Positions 22,405 through 30,487 of a DNA stretch of 64,000 bases are shown here, piece by piece. Both the position numbers and the translations under genes were made by a program. The notes below the pieces were generated by a model. The model saw nothing but the letters and a program-made list of their open reading frames with translations. It did no database searches and had not been told where the DNA came from. The DNA comes from Arthrobacter sp. 9V (GTDB lineage Bacteria; Actinomycetota; Actinomycetes; Actinomycetales; Micrococcaceae). The stretch's first letter is position 1; each line of letters begins with the position of its first letter. The stretch lies in NCBI RefSeq assembly GCF_902506065.1, contig NZ_LR732912.1:2970842-3034841 (forward strand), in the 5' to 3' direction.

Positions 22405-23748
22405 ATGGCCGCACCAATCCCCACTCCCGTGACCGAAGCCGACCCCTACGCCTTGAACCACGGCAGCAGCAGTTACCGCGTGGACCGGTACGAGTTGGAC
22501 CTCGACGTCAGGCTGGGCAGCAACAAGCTGATCGGCAAGGCTGTCCTGCGATGCACGGCCTTGGAGCCCATGGCTCAGATCGTCCTTGACTTGGTTGGCC
22601 TGAAGGCCGGCAAAGTTCAGCTGGACGGCAAGAAGGTCCAGAAGTTCAGTCACCGGGCCGAGCACCTGGTGCTGACGCCCGCTTCCGCGCTCAAGGCCGG
22701 CCAGCAGTTTTCCTTGGAGATCCGCTACGACGGCAACCCCCAGCCGCGCCGTGGCCTGTGGGGCGATGTTGGATGGGAAGAACTGAACGACGGCGTCCTG
22801 GTGGCCGGACAGCCCAACGGTGCAGCGTCCTGGTTCCCCTGCAACGACCACCCCCGCTACAAGTCGAGTTTTCTCATCTCCGTGACCACGGACGACAACT
22901 ACCGTCCGGTGTGCAACGGCACCTTGATCTCCCACTCGCGCAAGTCCAGCAGGGAGACCTGGGTTTACGAACAAACTGAACCCATGGCCACCTACCTTGC
23001 CACGGTTCAGATCGGCCGCTACGTCAAGGTTCCCTTGCACGTGGACGATACCCATCTCAGGGTCCCCCAGTTCGTGGCAGTCACGCCCGAAATGGCAGTT
23101 GACGCGCTCCAGGGCCTGCGCCGGCAGCCGGATATGATGCGGACCTTCGAGGATTGCTTCGGCCCGTATCCGTTCGCGGATTACACCTCAGTGGTAACCG
23201 AGGACGAGCTGGAAATTCCCCTCGAAGCCCAGACGGTCTCTATTTTCGGCCGAAACCATATGCGTGATGCCTGGGATTCGCAGCGACTGATAGCCCACGA
23301 ACTTTCCCACCAGTGGTTCGGTAACTCCCTAACGGTTACCAGCTGGAAAGATATCTGGCTGCACGAAGGCTTTGCCTGCTATGCCGAGTGGTTGTGGTCC
23401 GAAGAATCCCGCACTATGACGGTTACTGCCAGGGCGACAGCCGCGTGGAAAAGGCTCGACGCCGAGCCGCAGGACTTGCTGGTGGGAGATCCCGGTCCGG
23501 AGCTGATGTTTGACGACCGCGTCTACAAGCGGGGAGCCCTTGCTGTCCACGCCGTGCGGATGGCGGCCGGCGATGAAGCGTTCTTTGGCTTCCTGCAGCA
23601 CTGGACTACCACCAACCGGCATGGCTCAGTGTCAACGGAGACGTTCATTGAGGCCGCGGATTCGTTCATTCCGGGTTTTGATTGTGCCTCGACTATCCGG
23701 CCGTGGCTGTATGAAGTTTCGCTGCCTCCGCTTCCCTCGGCACGTTAA
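22405..23748 (+). CDS. M1 family zinc metallopeptidase
   Basis: A 447-residue M1 peptidase lacking the long C-terminal domain of PepN. The zinc motif is HELSHQWFGN at 298-307 with third ligand E321 (HExxH-x18-E). The GAMEN exopeptidase motif is degenerate; PLEAQTVS lies at its place, keeping the Glu. No signal peptide is evident, so it is probably cytosolic. GGACGG precedes the ATG at 22405, 11 nt after the synthetase stop, so it is probably cotranscribed. A role in trimming or degrading that enzyme's product is inference from position. It overlaps the convergent phosphopantetheinyl transferase by 4 bp. Confidence 0.88.
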   Translation: MAAPIPTPVTEADPYALNHGSSSYRVDRYELDLDVRLGSNKLIGKAVLRCTALEPMAQIVLDLVGLKAGKVQLDGKKVQKFSHRAEHLVLTPASALKAGQQFSLEIRYDGNPQPRRGLWGDVGWEELNDGVLVAGQPNGAASWFPCNDHPRYKSSFLISVTTDDNYRPVCNGTLISHSRKSSRETWVYEQTEPMATYLATVQIGRYVKVPLHVDDTHLRVPQFVAVTPEMAVDALQGLRRQPDMMRTFEDCFGPYPFADYTSVVTEDELEIPLEAQTVSIFGRNHMRDAWDSQRLIAHELSHQWFGNSLTVTSWKDIWLHEGFACYAEWLWSEESRTMTVTARATAAWKRLDAEPQDLLVGDPGPELMFDDRVYKRGALAVHAVRMAAGDEAFFGFLQHWTTTNRHGSVSTETFIEAADSFIPGFDCASTIRPWLYEVSLPPLPSAR

Positions 23749-24383
23749 TCGAGGGCCAGGGCGGCAACCAATCCTTCAGGCAGTTCCCTTTCGGTGACAT
23801 CCCTCAGTCCGGGCAGTTCCAGCACGTCCAGCTCTGCGGGGTTCCGCCTCAGGCCTTCCCCTGTCATCTTCAGCCACGCCTCTTTGCGTGCCCACAGGCG
23901 GGCCCTCTGGCTGGCTTGATCCTGCGCCGGGACGGACGCCAGATAGTTTTTCTCGTTGGTGGTTAATGCGACGTCGTCAAAGCCCTCAAAGACAACCCCG
24001 CTTATCACTTCAAGGTCCACGCCCAGCCTCAGGCCCTCCGCTGGATTTACGACGGCGGCCAGCAACACCCAGCCGGACGCCCGGGAGGCGCTCAGCACCA
24101 AAGGCGCAGGGCCGCCGTCGAGCATGAAACCGGGGCGGCCGTGGTCCTGGCGGGGGCCGCACTGCGGGCAATGATAATCCGGCATGAGGCGGCGGGACTC
24201 CACTCCCAGGAGCGTCGCCGCGAAGTGCATTGCGGCCAACCGACCGGCCACGAACTCTTCACGGTCTGCAGGGTTGGCGTAGCGGAGGGCGCGCCCCTGG
24301 GCGGGTTCACCCAGCACCTGAAGGCTGGCGTCAGGAATGCGGGGGTCATGGAGCTCGCGCAGCTCAAGCACCGGGTTATCCAT
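23745..24383 (-). CDS. 4'-phosphopantetheinyl transferase (Sfp type)
   Basis: A 212-residue Sfp/AcpT-superfamily enzyme, expected to move phosphopantetheine from CoA to a carrier-protein serine. Motifs are GVDLE (D123, E125) for Mg2+ and WARKEAWLK at 164-172; HCPQCG at 71-76 is a CxxC patch seen in many actinobacterial relatives. The ATG at 24383 follows AAAGGGG; a GTG 15 nt upstream is less well placed. It is convergent with the synthetase-peptidase pair and is the natural candidate to activate S553 of the synthetase, though it could also serve other carriers. Confidence 0.9.
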   Translation of the reverse strand: MDNPVLELRELHDPRIPDASLQVLGEPAQGRALRYANPADREEFVAGRLAAMHFAATLLGVESRRLMPDYHCPQCGPRQDHGRPGFMLDGGPAPLVLSASRASGWVLLAAVVNPAEGLRLGVDLEVISGVVFEGFDDVALTTNEKNYLASVPAQDQASQRARLWARKEAWLKMTGEGLRRNPAELDVLELPGLRDVTERELPEGLVAALALD

Positions 24384-24454
24384 CACGACCCCTTTCACAG
24401 CTTTGTCCCCTGCAAACTGTAGCTTGTGTCTTGCGGGCTCCTACCCGGAAAGCA

Positions 24455-24493
24455 AGTGTTCCCCGCAGCCATGAATCTGCTGCGGGGAACACT
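24455..24493. terminator. Strong hairpin downstream of the secreted protease
   Basis: A 15-bp perfect stem (24455-24469 with 24479-24493) with a 9-nt loop lies 24 bp past the protease stop and in front of the phosphopantetheinyl transferase gene. It lacks a long T run on either side but is well placed as a terminator for the protease gene. Confidence 0.7.
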
Positions 24494-24517
24494 GTCGGCT
24501 GGGTTAACCCATCCGGG

Positions 24518-25384
24518 CTACTTTACCGACGTCAAGTAGTTCGCCAGCGTCGGGGTGATGCGGGTGCCGGAGTTGAAGCTGCCTCCGTTGGTGTGGATGG
24601 CCACGATAGTGCTGGAGCTGTTGTAGACGGGGGCGCCGCTCTGGCCGCCGTAGGTGTCCATCTTGTAGAAGACCTTCTCGGTTTGAGTGCTCTCAATAGC
24701 GCCGGTCATGGACCACATGGTGCCGAATGCCTTGTCCCCCGGATAACCGCGGACAGTGGCGCTGGTCCCGGTCAGGCTTGCAGTGGTTCCCGTGTAGTTA
24801 AGCCAGCCCGTCGTGTTGCCAATAGTGCAGTCGAGCTTGATGATGCCCCAGTCGGCATTGGTGTTGGCCGAGTCGATCCAACGCTGGTCCGTCAGGAGTT
24901 GCGTGGCGCCACAGGTACCGTAAGGGTCCGTGGCTCCATTGCGGCCCGGCGCCACTTTCACGCCCCAGGAGTAATCCGCCGTTGAACCTGTGCCGCCTTC
25001 ATGGACGCAGTGACCTGCGGTCAACACAGTGTCGTCGGAGATCAGCGCGCCGGAGCAAATGTATCCGCCGTTAAATTCGATCTGAACGATGGACTTGTTC
25101 GGCGACGCCGTGGTGTTGGTGATCCGAACGCGGCCATCAGCGCCGATGACGGAGTCCGTGGAGGCGCCGCCGCTCTTGGCGGGCGCAGAGATGGTGTATT
25201 TGTCAGCCAGTGGTGAGGCCGCAGAACCGGAAACCTGCGACCTGTCTACTGTGTGGGATACAGGCTGGACCTCGGCGGTGGTTGCTTGCGGCGTCGACTC
25301 TGACGCTACTGCGGCTCCACCAAGCGAGGACGTCAAAGCCATTACTGCAGCCCCGACAAGCAAAGCAACGTTCTGCCTTTTCAT
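24518..25384 (-). CDS. Secreted trypsin-like serine protease (V8/glutamyl endopeptidase type)
   Basis: A 288-residue secreted protease. Residues 1-28 form a signal peptide (KR, hydrophobic core, AVA cut site), followed by a propeptide-like region to about 80. The catalytic triad is H125 in TAGHC, D178 in NADWGIIKL and S249 in GGQSGAP, the S1B/V8 arrangement. Two Cys pairs (C110/C126 and C158/C186) could form disulfides. AAAGG precedes the ATG. A near-perfect inverted repeat 60-90 nt upstream may control it. The secreted substrate is unknown. It stands alone between the phosphopantetheinyl transferase gene and pheT. Confidence 0.9.
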   Translation of the reverse strand: MKRQNVALLVGAAVMALTSSLGGAAVASESTPQATTAEVQPVSHTVDRSQVSGSAASPLADKYTISAPAKSGGASTDSVIGADGRVRITNTTASPNKSIVQIEFNGGYICSGALISDDTVLTAGHCVHEGGTGSTADYSWGVKVAPGRNGATDPYGTCGATQLLTDQRWIDSANTNADWGIIKLDCTIGNTTGWLNYTGTTASLTGTSATVRGYPGDKAFGTMWSMTGAIESTQTEKVFYKMDTYGGQSGAPVYNSSSTIVAIHTNGGSFNSGTRITPTLANYLTSVK

Positions 25385-25443
25385 GGGTACCTTTCAAGGG
25401 ACGGCTCTCAGCGAACCGTGCGAGGGATGTGATACACAGGTTT

Positions 25444-25475
25444 CATATGTGCATGACAGAACTGTCATGCATATG
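25444..25475. promoter_or_regulatory. Inverted repeat upstream of the protease gene
   Basis: Left arm CATATGTGCATGACAG (25444-25459) and right arm CTGTCATGCATATG (25462-25475) are complementary except for a 2-nt bulge, around an AA centre. The position, 60-91 nt before the protease ATG, fits an operator for an unknown dimeric regulator. No following T run suggests a terminator. Confidence 0.5.
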
Positions 25476-25523
25476 TGACTATGCTGTCAAGATGCTGGGA
25501 GTTCAATCTCAATAGGAAAAGAA

Positions 25524-25553
25524 AATCCCCGGAACCATCAGGTCCCGGGGATT
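25524..25553 (-). terminator. Terminator of pheST
   Basis: A 13-position stem (25524-25536 with 25541-25553), with one mismatch and an ATCA loop, is followed on the minus strand by a T-rich tail (TTTCTTTTCC). It lies 17 bp past the pheT stop. Confidence 0.85.
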
Positions 25554-25569
25554 CACTTGGTATTGGCGT

Positions 25570-28113
25570 TTAGCGCTGGACGGCGCCAAACCGCTCGGCC
25601 GCAACAGCAACCGCTGCAGCACGGGCTTCAGAAGCCTCGTCCGCAGTCAGCGTCCGGTCGTCGGCGCGGAAACGCAAGCCGAAGGCCAGTGACTTCTTGC
25701 CTTCCTCGATGCCTGCTCCCGCATAGACATCGAACAACGCGACGTCTTCAAGGAGCTCGCCAGCACCTTCACGCAGTGCCGAGAGGACCTGGTCCGCCGG
25801 CACGTCCTGCGGGACAACCAAGGCAACGTCCTGCGTCGCTACGGGAAAGCCGGAAATGTGCTTGGCCACAATCACGTCAGCAGCAGCTTCGAACAACGCT
25901 TCCACGTTGATCTCGAGCGCAACGGAGCGGGCCGGCATGTCGTGCGCGGCCAGCAGCTTCGGGTGAAGCTCTCCGGCGTAGCCGACCACATCGCCGTTGC
26001 GCAGCGCAAGCTGCGCGGCACGGCCAGGGTGGAACGCCTGGTGGCTCCCCTGGCTGACAACCAGCTCAACGCCCAGGACGTCTGCAATAAGACGCGCAAC
26101 GTCCAAGCCATCCGCCCAATCCCACGCACGCGGCGTGTGAGTGGCAGCAGCCGGAGAATCATGGCCAGTAAGAACTGCGCCGACGTGCAGCGGCTGGTAC
26201 GGGACGCCGTCGTACAGGGCATCAAGCACCTCATCGGCAGGCTTGACGCCCAGCGGCGGGATGGATTCCGTGCCCAACTTCTCGCCTGGAAGGAAGACCG
26301 AACCGGCTTCATAAAGAGCAAGATCGCGGAAGCCGCGGGAGTGATTGCGGCGGGCAACCTCGATCAAGCCCGGCAGGATAGACGTGCGAAGGAAGCCGTT
26401 TTCCTCGCTGATGGGATTCGCCAGCTTCAGGGCAGGACGCGCTTCACCCTCAGTGGCAACACCGAAAGTATCGTTTGCTGCCTTGGAGACGAACGGGTAG
26501 GACAGCACCTCGGTGAGCCCAGCATCCGCCAGCGCCTGGACAACCCGGCGCTTCTGCTGCTGGCTGCGGCTCAGGCCACGGCCCGGAGGGGCCACGGGAA
26601 GCGTAGCGGGGATGTTGTCATAGCCAACCAGGCGGGCGATTTCCTCGGAGAGGTCTTCCTTGGTTTCGAGGTCATTGCGCCAGCTTGGAGCAGTAACCCT
26701 GTAACCAGTGGCGGTCTTTTCAACCACGGCGCCAAGGTCCTCAAGGGACGTCGTGATCTGCTCTTCAGTGAAGTCGATACCAATCCGGGCAGAGGCGAAC
26801 TCTGCAGGAAGGTCGATGGTCACGGGCTCAGGCGCGGTTCCGACGTCGGTCCCGGACTCATCCGCGATGCCACCGGCGAGTTCCACAAGGAGGTCCACGA
26901 CGCGCTGGGCGGCAATGTTGGCAACGTGCCAGTCCACGCCACGCTCAAAGCGCTTGGAAGCTTCGGACGGCAGCTTGTGGCGGCGACGGGAACGGGCGAT
27001 CGAGACTTCGTCGAAGTGTGCTGCCTCCACAAGAATGTTCGTGGTGGAATCGGACACCTCAGTGTGGGCACCGCCCATCACGCCGGCGATGCCAATGGCG
27101 CCGGAGTCATCGGTGATCAGCAAATCCTCGGCGTCGAGCTTGCGCTCCTTGGCGTCCAGGGTGGTGATCTTCTCCCCCGCCACGGCACGACGCACCACGA
27201 TGTCGCCCGAGAGCTTGTCGAGGTCGTAGCAGTGGTTTGGCTGCCCGAGCTCAAGCATGACGTAGTTGGAGATATCAACCGGCAGCGAGATGGAACGAAC
27301 GCCGGCCAGACGAAGACGCGCGGACATCCACGGCGGGGTGGGTCGCGAAGCATCCACGCCACGAACCGTGCGGGCCACGAAGCGGTCGCAGCCGGGCTTG
27401 CCGTAGATGGGAGCGTCGTCGTTGAGCTTGACGCCGTAGCCGCCCTGCAGGGTGGCCGGAGCCATGACTTTCGACGCCGGATCCACGAAGGTAGTTCCGG
27501 TGGCGTGGGCGTACTCACGTGCCACGCCACGGATGGAGAAGGCATAGCCGCGGTCCGGCGTGACGTTGATTTCCGCCGCTTGATCGTAGAGACCAAGGAG
27601 TTCCATCGCGTCGGTGCCGATTTCCGGATCCAGGCCGATGCTCGAGAGCACCAGGATGCCGTCGTGGTCATCGCCGATGCCCAGCTCACGGACGGAAGCG
27701 ATCATGCCGGCAGACAGGTGGCCGTAGGTCTTCCGGGCAGAGATCTGGAAGTTTCCGGGCAGCACTGCCCCGGGAAGGGTGACAACAACTTTGTCGCCTT
27801 CCACGAAGTTGTGTGCACCGCAGATGATGCCCTGCACTCCGGAAGGATCTATGCCCTTGCCGCTGAGTGTCTGCTCCTGCCCCTCGGGAACCACGCGGAC
27901 CTGGCACCAGTTGATGGTCTTGCCATTGGTCTGCGGTTCCTTGACCAGGCTCAGGACCTGGCCCACCACAACGGGGCCGGTGAGCTCGTCCGTGGGACGG
28001 TGGACGTCTTCTTCTTCAAAGCCGACCTTGACCAAGTCAGCCATAACGTCTTCGGCCGTAGCATCGGCCGGTACCTGCGCGAATTCACGCAGCCAGGAAA
28101 GTGGGATACGCAC
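25570..28113 (-). CDS. pheT: Phenylalanyl-tRNA synthetase beta subunit
   Basis: An 847-residue beta chain of the alpha2-beta2 PheRS. The N-terminus has the EMAP/OB-like tRNA-binding domain (WCQVRVV, GIICGAHNF), then B3/B4 editing domains and a B5 domain. The catalytic-like fold and a ferredoxin-like anticodon-binding domain (FPVATQDVALVV and beyond) lie at the C-terminus. The GTG at 28113 starts 2 nt after the pheS stop, so the two are translated together. It ends in a clear terminator. Confidence 0.96.
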   Translation of the reverse strand: MRIPLSWLREFAQVPADATAEDVMADLVKVGFEEEDVHRPTDELTGPVVVGQVLSLVKEPQTNGKTINWCQVRVVPEGQEQTLSGKGIDPSGVQGIICGAHNFVEGDKVVVTLPGAVLPGNFQISARKTYGHLSAGMIASVRELGIGDDHDGILVLSSIGLDPEIGTDAMELLGLYDQAAEINVTPDRGYAFSIRGVAREYAHATGTTFVDPASKVMAPATLQGGYGVKLNDDAPIYGKPGCDRFVARTVRGVDASRPTPPWMSARLRLAGVRSISLPVDISNYVMLELGQPNHCYDLDKLSGDIVVRRAVAGEKITTLDAKERKLDAEDLLITDDSGAIGIAGVMGGAHTEVSDSTTNILVEAAHFDEVSIARSRRRHKLPSEASKRFERGVDWHVANIAAQRVVDLLVELAGGIADESGTDVGTAPEPVTIDLPAEFASARIGIDFTEEQITTSLEDLGAVVEKTATGYRVTAPSWRNDLETKEDLSEEIARLVGYDNIPATLPVAPPGRGLSRSQQQKRRVVQALADAGLTEVLSYPFVSKAANDTFGVATEGEARPALKLANPISEENGFLRTSILPGLIEVARRNHSRGFRDLALYEAGSVFLPGEKLGTESIPPLGVKPADEVLDALYDGVPYQPLHVGAVLTGHDSPAAATHTPRAWDWADGLDVARLIADVLGVELVVSQGSHQAFHPGRAAQLALRNGDVVGYAGELHPKLLAAHDMPARSVALEINVEALFEAAADVIVAKHISGFPVATQDVALVVPQDVPADQVLSALREGAGELLEDVALFDVYAGAGIEEGKKSLAFGLRFRADDRTLTADEASEARAAAVAVAAERFGAVQR

Positions 28114-28115
28114 TG

Positions 28116-29177
28116 TTAGATCTCCATCCCGAAGTGCTCGCTGAAACGTACGTCGCCTTCGATCATGTCGCGCATGTCGCGAACCTCGTTGCGGAACATG
28201 AGCGTGCGCTCAATGCCCATCCCGAAGGCAAAACCTGAATAGATGTCTGGGTCGATCCCGGCCGCCCGCAGGACGTTGGGATTGACCATGCCGCAGCCGC
28301 CCCATTCGATCCAGCGGGGTCCGCCCTTGGCACCCGGGTGCCAGATGTCCAGCTCAGCGGAGGGCTCCGTGAACGGGAAGTAGTTGGGGCGGAGGCGAAT
28401 GGAGGCTTCATCGCCGAACATCTGGCGGGCGAAGTGCTCCAACGTGCCGCGCAGGTCCGCCATGCTCAGGTCCTTGTCGATCGCCAGTCCCTCGAACTGG
28501 TGGAAGACAGGGGTATGCGTAGCGTCCAGTTCATCCGTCCGGAAGACTTTGCCGGGGCACAGGACATAAATGGGCACTTCACGTTCCAGCATGGAACGGA
28601 CCTGCACCGGGGACGTGTGGGTGCGCATGAGCAGGTGCGCCTCGGGAGGCTCCACGAAGAATGTGTCCTGCATTTCGCGTGCAGGGTGATCCGGCTTGAA
28701 GTTCAAGGCATCGAAGTTGAACCACTCGGACTCCACCTCAGGGCCTTCGGCAATTTCCCAGCCCATGCCAACAAAGATGTCAGAGACGCGGTCCTGCAAC
28801 GTGGACAGCGGGTGGCGGGCACCGGCTTGACGGCGACGCGGAGCGGCCGTCACGTCAACGGTTTCCTCCACCAGGATGCGGGCGTCATTCTCTGCTTCGA
28901 GAACTTCGGTCCGGGCTGCGAGCGCCTTGTTAACCCGGCCACGGGATGAGCCCATAAGCTTGCCGGCGGCAGCCTTGTGTTCCTTGGCCAGGCCACCGAT
29001 TTCACGGTTGGCCAGGCTCAGCGGCGACTTCTCACCGGTGTGGGCGAGGCGGACAGCCTTGAGTTCCTCGAGGGAGGAGGCTGCCGAAATGGCGGCAATA
29101 GCGTCTTCGACGGCGGCGGTGATGGCGGCTTCATCCAGCGGATTCGGGATGGCAGCGCCTGGCAAAGTGTCAGTCAT
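28116..29177 (-). CDS. pheS: Phenylalanyl-tRNA synthetase alpha subunit
   Basis: The 353-residue catalytic alpha chain of PheRS. An N-terminal coiled coil (about 1-95) binds tRNA. Class II motif 2 is around [17 protein letters not shown] and motif 3 is [13 protein letters not shown] near the C-terminus. The Phe pocket includes the FTEPSAE segment. A leader hairpin resembling an attenuator sits 57 nt upstream. pheT follows directly. Confidence 0.97.
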   Translation of the reverse strand: MTDTLPGAAIPNPLDEAAITAAVEDAIAAISAASSLEELKAVRLAHTGEKSPLSLANREIGGLAKEHKAAAGKLMGSSRGRVNKALAARTEVLEAENDARILVEETVDVTAAPRRRQAGARHPLSTLQDRVSDIFVGMGWEIAEGPEVESEWFNFDALNFKPDHPAREMQDTFFVEPPEAHLLMRTHTSPVQVRSMLEREVPIYVLCPGKVFRTDELDATHTPVFHQFEGLAIDKDLSMADLRGTLEHFARQMFGDEASIRLRPNYFPFTEPSAELDIWHPGAKGGPRWIEWGGCGMVNPNVLRAAGIDPDIYSGFAFGMGIERTLMFRNEVRDMRDMIEGDVRFSEHFGMEI

Positions 29178-29233
29178 CTACTGTTCTTAGCTACGAGTAG
29201 GGAGCGGCCCGGCAAGGCAGACCTGCAAAACGA

Positions 29234-29271
29234 AAGGGTAGTGCTCACCGCGGAGGGCGGGCACTACCCTT
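29234..29271 (-). promoter_or_regulatory. Candidate attenuator hairpin in the pheS leader
   Basis: An 11-bp perfect stem (29234-29244 with 29261-29271) encloses a 16-nt GC-rich loop. On the minus strand, toward pheS, it is followed by CTTTCGTTTTG, a terminator-like tail. No Phe-rich leader peptide is found upstream. The gene on the other side diverges, so this is not a downstream terminator of another gene. Confidence 0.5.
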
Positions 29272-29408
29272 CAGTCTAGTTGAACCTCACAGGCCGGATT
29301 TAACCGCGGTGTTTTTGTACAGCTCGTGACCTCATTGGAGCTGCAAAAGGGCAGCATTTGTACGAAAGCTCCGGAAGTGCGTGGACGGATCGGGCTTAGC
29401 ATGGCTTC

Positions 29409-29855
29409 ATGACTCCGGCGCAACGCTTACGGCAGATCGCAAACGTCCTCAACCTGTCCACACCGCTGGGACTGGCAGTGGCAGCCGCAGCCCGCTGCCC
29501 CGTCTCCATCGGGCCGCGTGGTCTCCTGATTGCGGCCGCTTATGACTGGAAGCTTCCCCATGCCGGCGCTTTCACCTTGGGAAATGTCATCCTTTACCGG
29601 GCCCCGCGCGACATGGCAGGAATGAACCCCGTGCTTTTAGGGCATGAAGAACGGCACAGCACCCAGTATGCATACTGTCTCGGCCTTCCTTTTCTCGCCC
29701 TCTACGGCGTCGCGGCGGGTTGGTCCATGATTCGAAGCGGTAATCCGGGGTCAAGGAATTTCTTTGAAAGGCAAGCCGGCCTCGCTGCCGGCGGCTACGT
29801 TGACACTGACCAGCGCCGGCAGGAAAGCCCTGCAGGCCAGCGAATCGAGGCCTGA
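29409..29855 (+). CDS. Small membrane-associated protein with HExxH motif, unknown function
   Basis: 148 residues, not recognised as a named family. HEERH at 79-83 fits the zincin HExxH pattern, and E120 in NFFERQAG could be a third ligand. A hydrophobic stretch at about 91-107 (LGLPFLALYGVAAGWSM) follows at once, and another lies near 17-30. The motif could be a real metallopeptidase site or chance. The SIMPL-domain gene starts 2 nt after its stop, so the two probably form an operon. It diverges from pheS. Confidence 0.7.
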   Translation: MTPAQRLRQIANVLNLSTPLGLAVAAAARCPVSIGPRGLLIAAAYDWKLPHAGAFTLGNVILYRAPRDMAGMNPVLLGHEERHSTQYAYCLGLPFLALYGVAAGWSMIRSGNPGSRNFFERQAGLAAGGYVDTDQRRQESPAGQRIEA

Positions 29856-29857
29856 GC

Positions 29858-30487
29858 ATGAACCGAACCATAACCGTCACCGGGACCGCGAGCGCAAAGG
29901 CCGTTCCGGACATGGTCACGCTGACGCTGGGTGTGGAAACGCGCCGCGGCACAGCCGCTGAGGCTTATGACGACGCCGGCAAAGCGGCCGGCGCTGTTGC
30001 GGCCAGTCTGCGGGAAGTCGGGGTTTCCGCCGTAGACCTTCGGACGAGCGGGTTGAACCTTCGGGCGGAACTGTTGTGGGTGGAGGGGCAAGGTCAGAAA
30101 GTGACAGCCTATGTGGCATCCACCAGCCTGCAAGTGGGAATCCGTTCACAGGCGGATGCCCCGGCGGCCATTGCTGCCGCGGTTGCTGCCGGCGGAGACG
30201 ACATTCGAATCAACGGGGTCGAACAGGGCTTCGCGGATTCGTCACCGGTTATCGCCCAGGCACAGGAGGCTGCATGGCAGGACGCTGTAGCGCGAGCCGA
30301 ACAATACTCAGCCCTGGCTTCGGCCCGGCTTGGGAAGGTGGTGTCCATCACCCAGGAGCCGCTGCACAGCGGGCCGATTCCCATGGGCGGAATGGTGCGG
30401 GCTTCCTTCACGGCGGAGGCCATGCCCATGGAAGCCGGGGAGTCCTCAGTTTCAGCGAGCATCAAGGTGGAATGGGAACTTGTTTAG
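29858..30487 (+). CDS. SIMPL domain (DUF541) protein
   Basis: A 209-residue SIMPL protein. It has the N-terminal ITVTGTASAKAVPDMVTLTLGVE segment in parts (ITVTGTA, PDMVTL) and the Ala-rich central helix. No signal peptide is evident, unlike many members that are periplasmic or exported. Known members are linked to oxidative-stress tolerance or signalling, but no biochemical activity is settled. It starts 2 nt after the HExxH gene and its stop overlaps the convergent pcp stop by 4 bp. Confidence 0.85.
   Translation: MNRTITVTGTASAKAVPDMVTLTLGVETRRGTAAEAYDDAGKAAGAVAASLREVGVSAVDLRTSGLNLRAELLWVEGQGQKVTAYVASTSLQVGIRSQADAPAAIAAAVAAGGDDIRINGVEQGFADSSPVIAQAQEAAWQDAVARAEQYSALASARLGKVVSITQEPLHSGPIPMGGMVRASFTAEAMPMEAGESSVSASIKVEWELV

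Noticed and set aside
16121-25384. Mobile genomic island
   Set aside because: The block interrupts a conserved gene order, but I see no integrase, transposase, tRNA or flanking direct repeats, and its base composition looks like its neighbours.
25858-28119. 753-codon plus-strand frame opposite pheT
   Set aside because: Pure antisense of a clear pheT gene with no recognisable motifs; the same holds for the frames opposite argG, ftsK and rnj.
29300-29330. T-box riboswitch before pheS
   Set aside because: Only CACCGCGG resembles the T-box core; the TGG that pairs with the tRNA end and a specifier stem are not evident.
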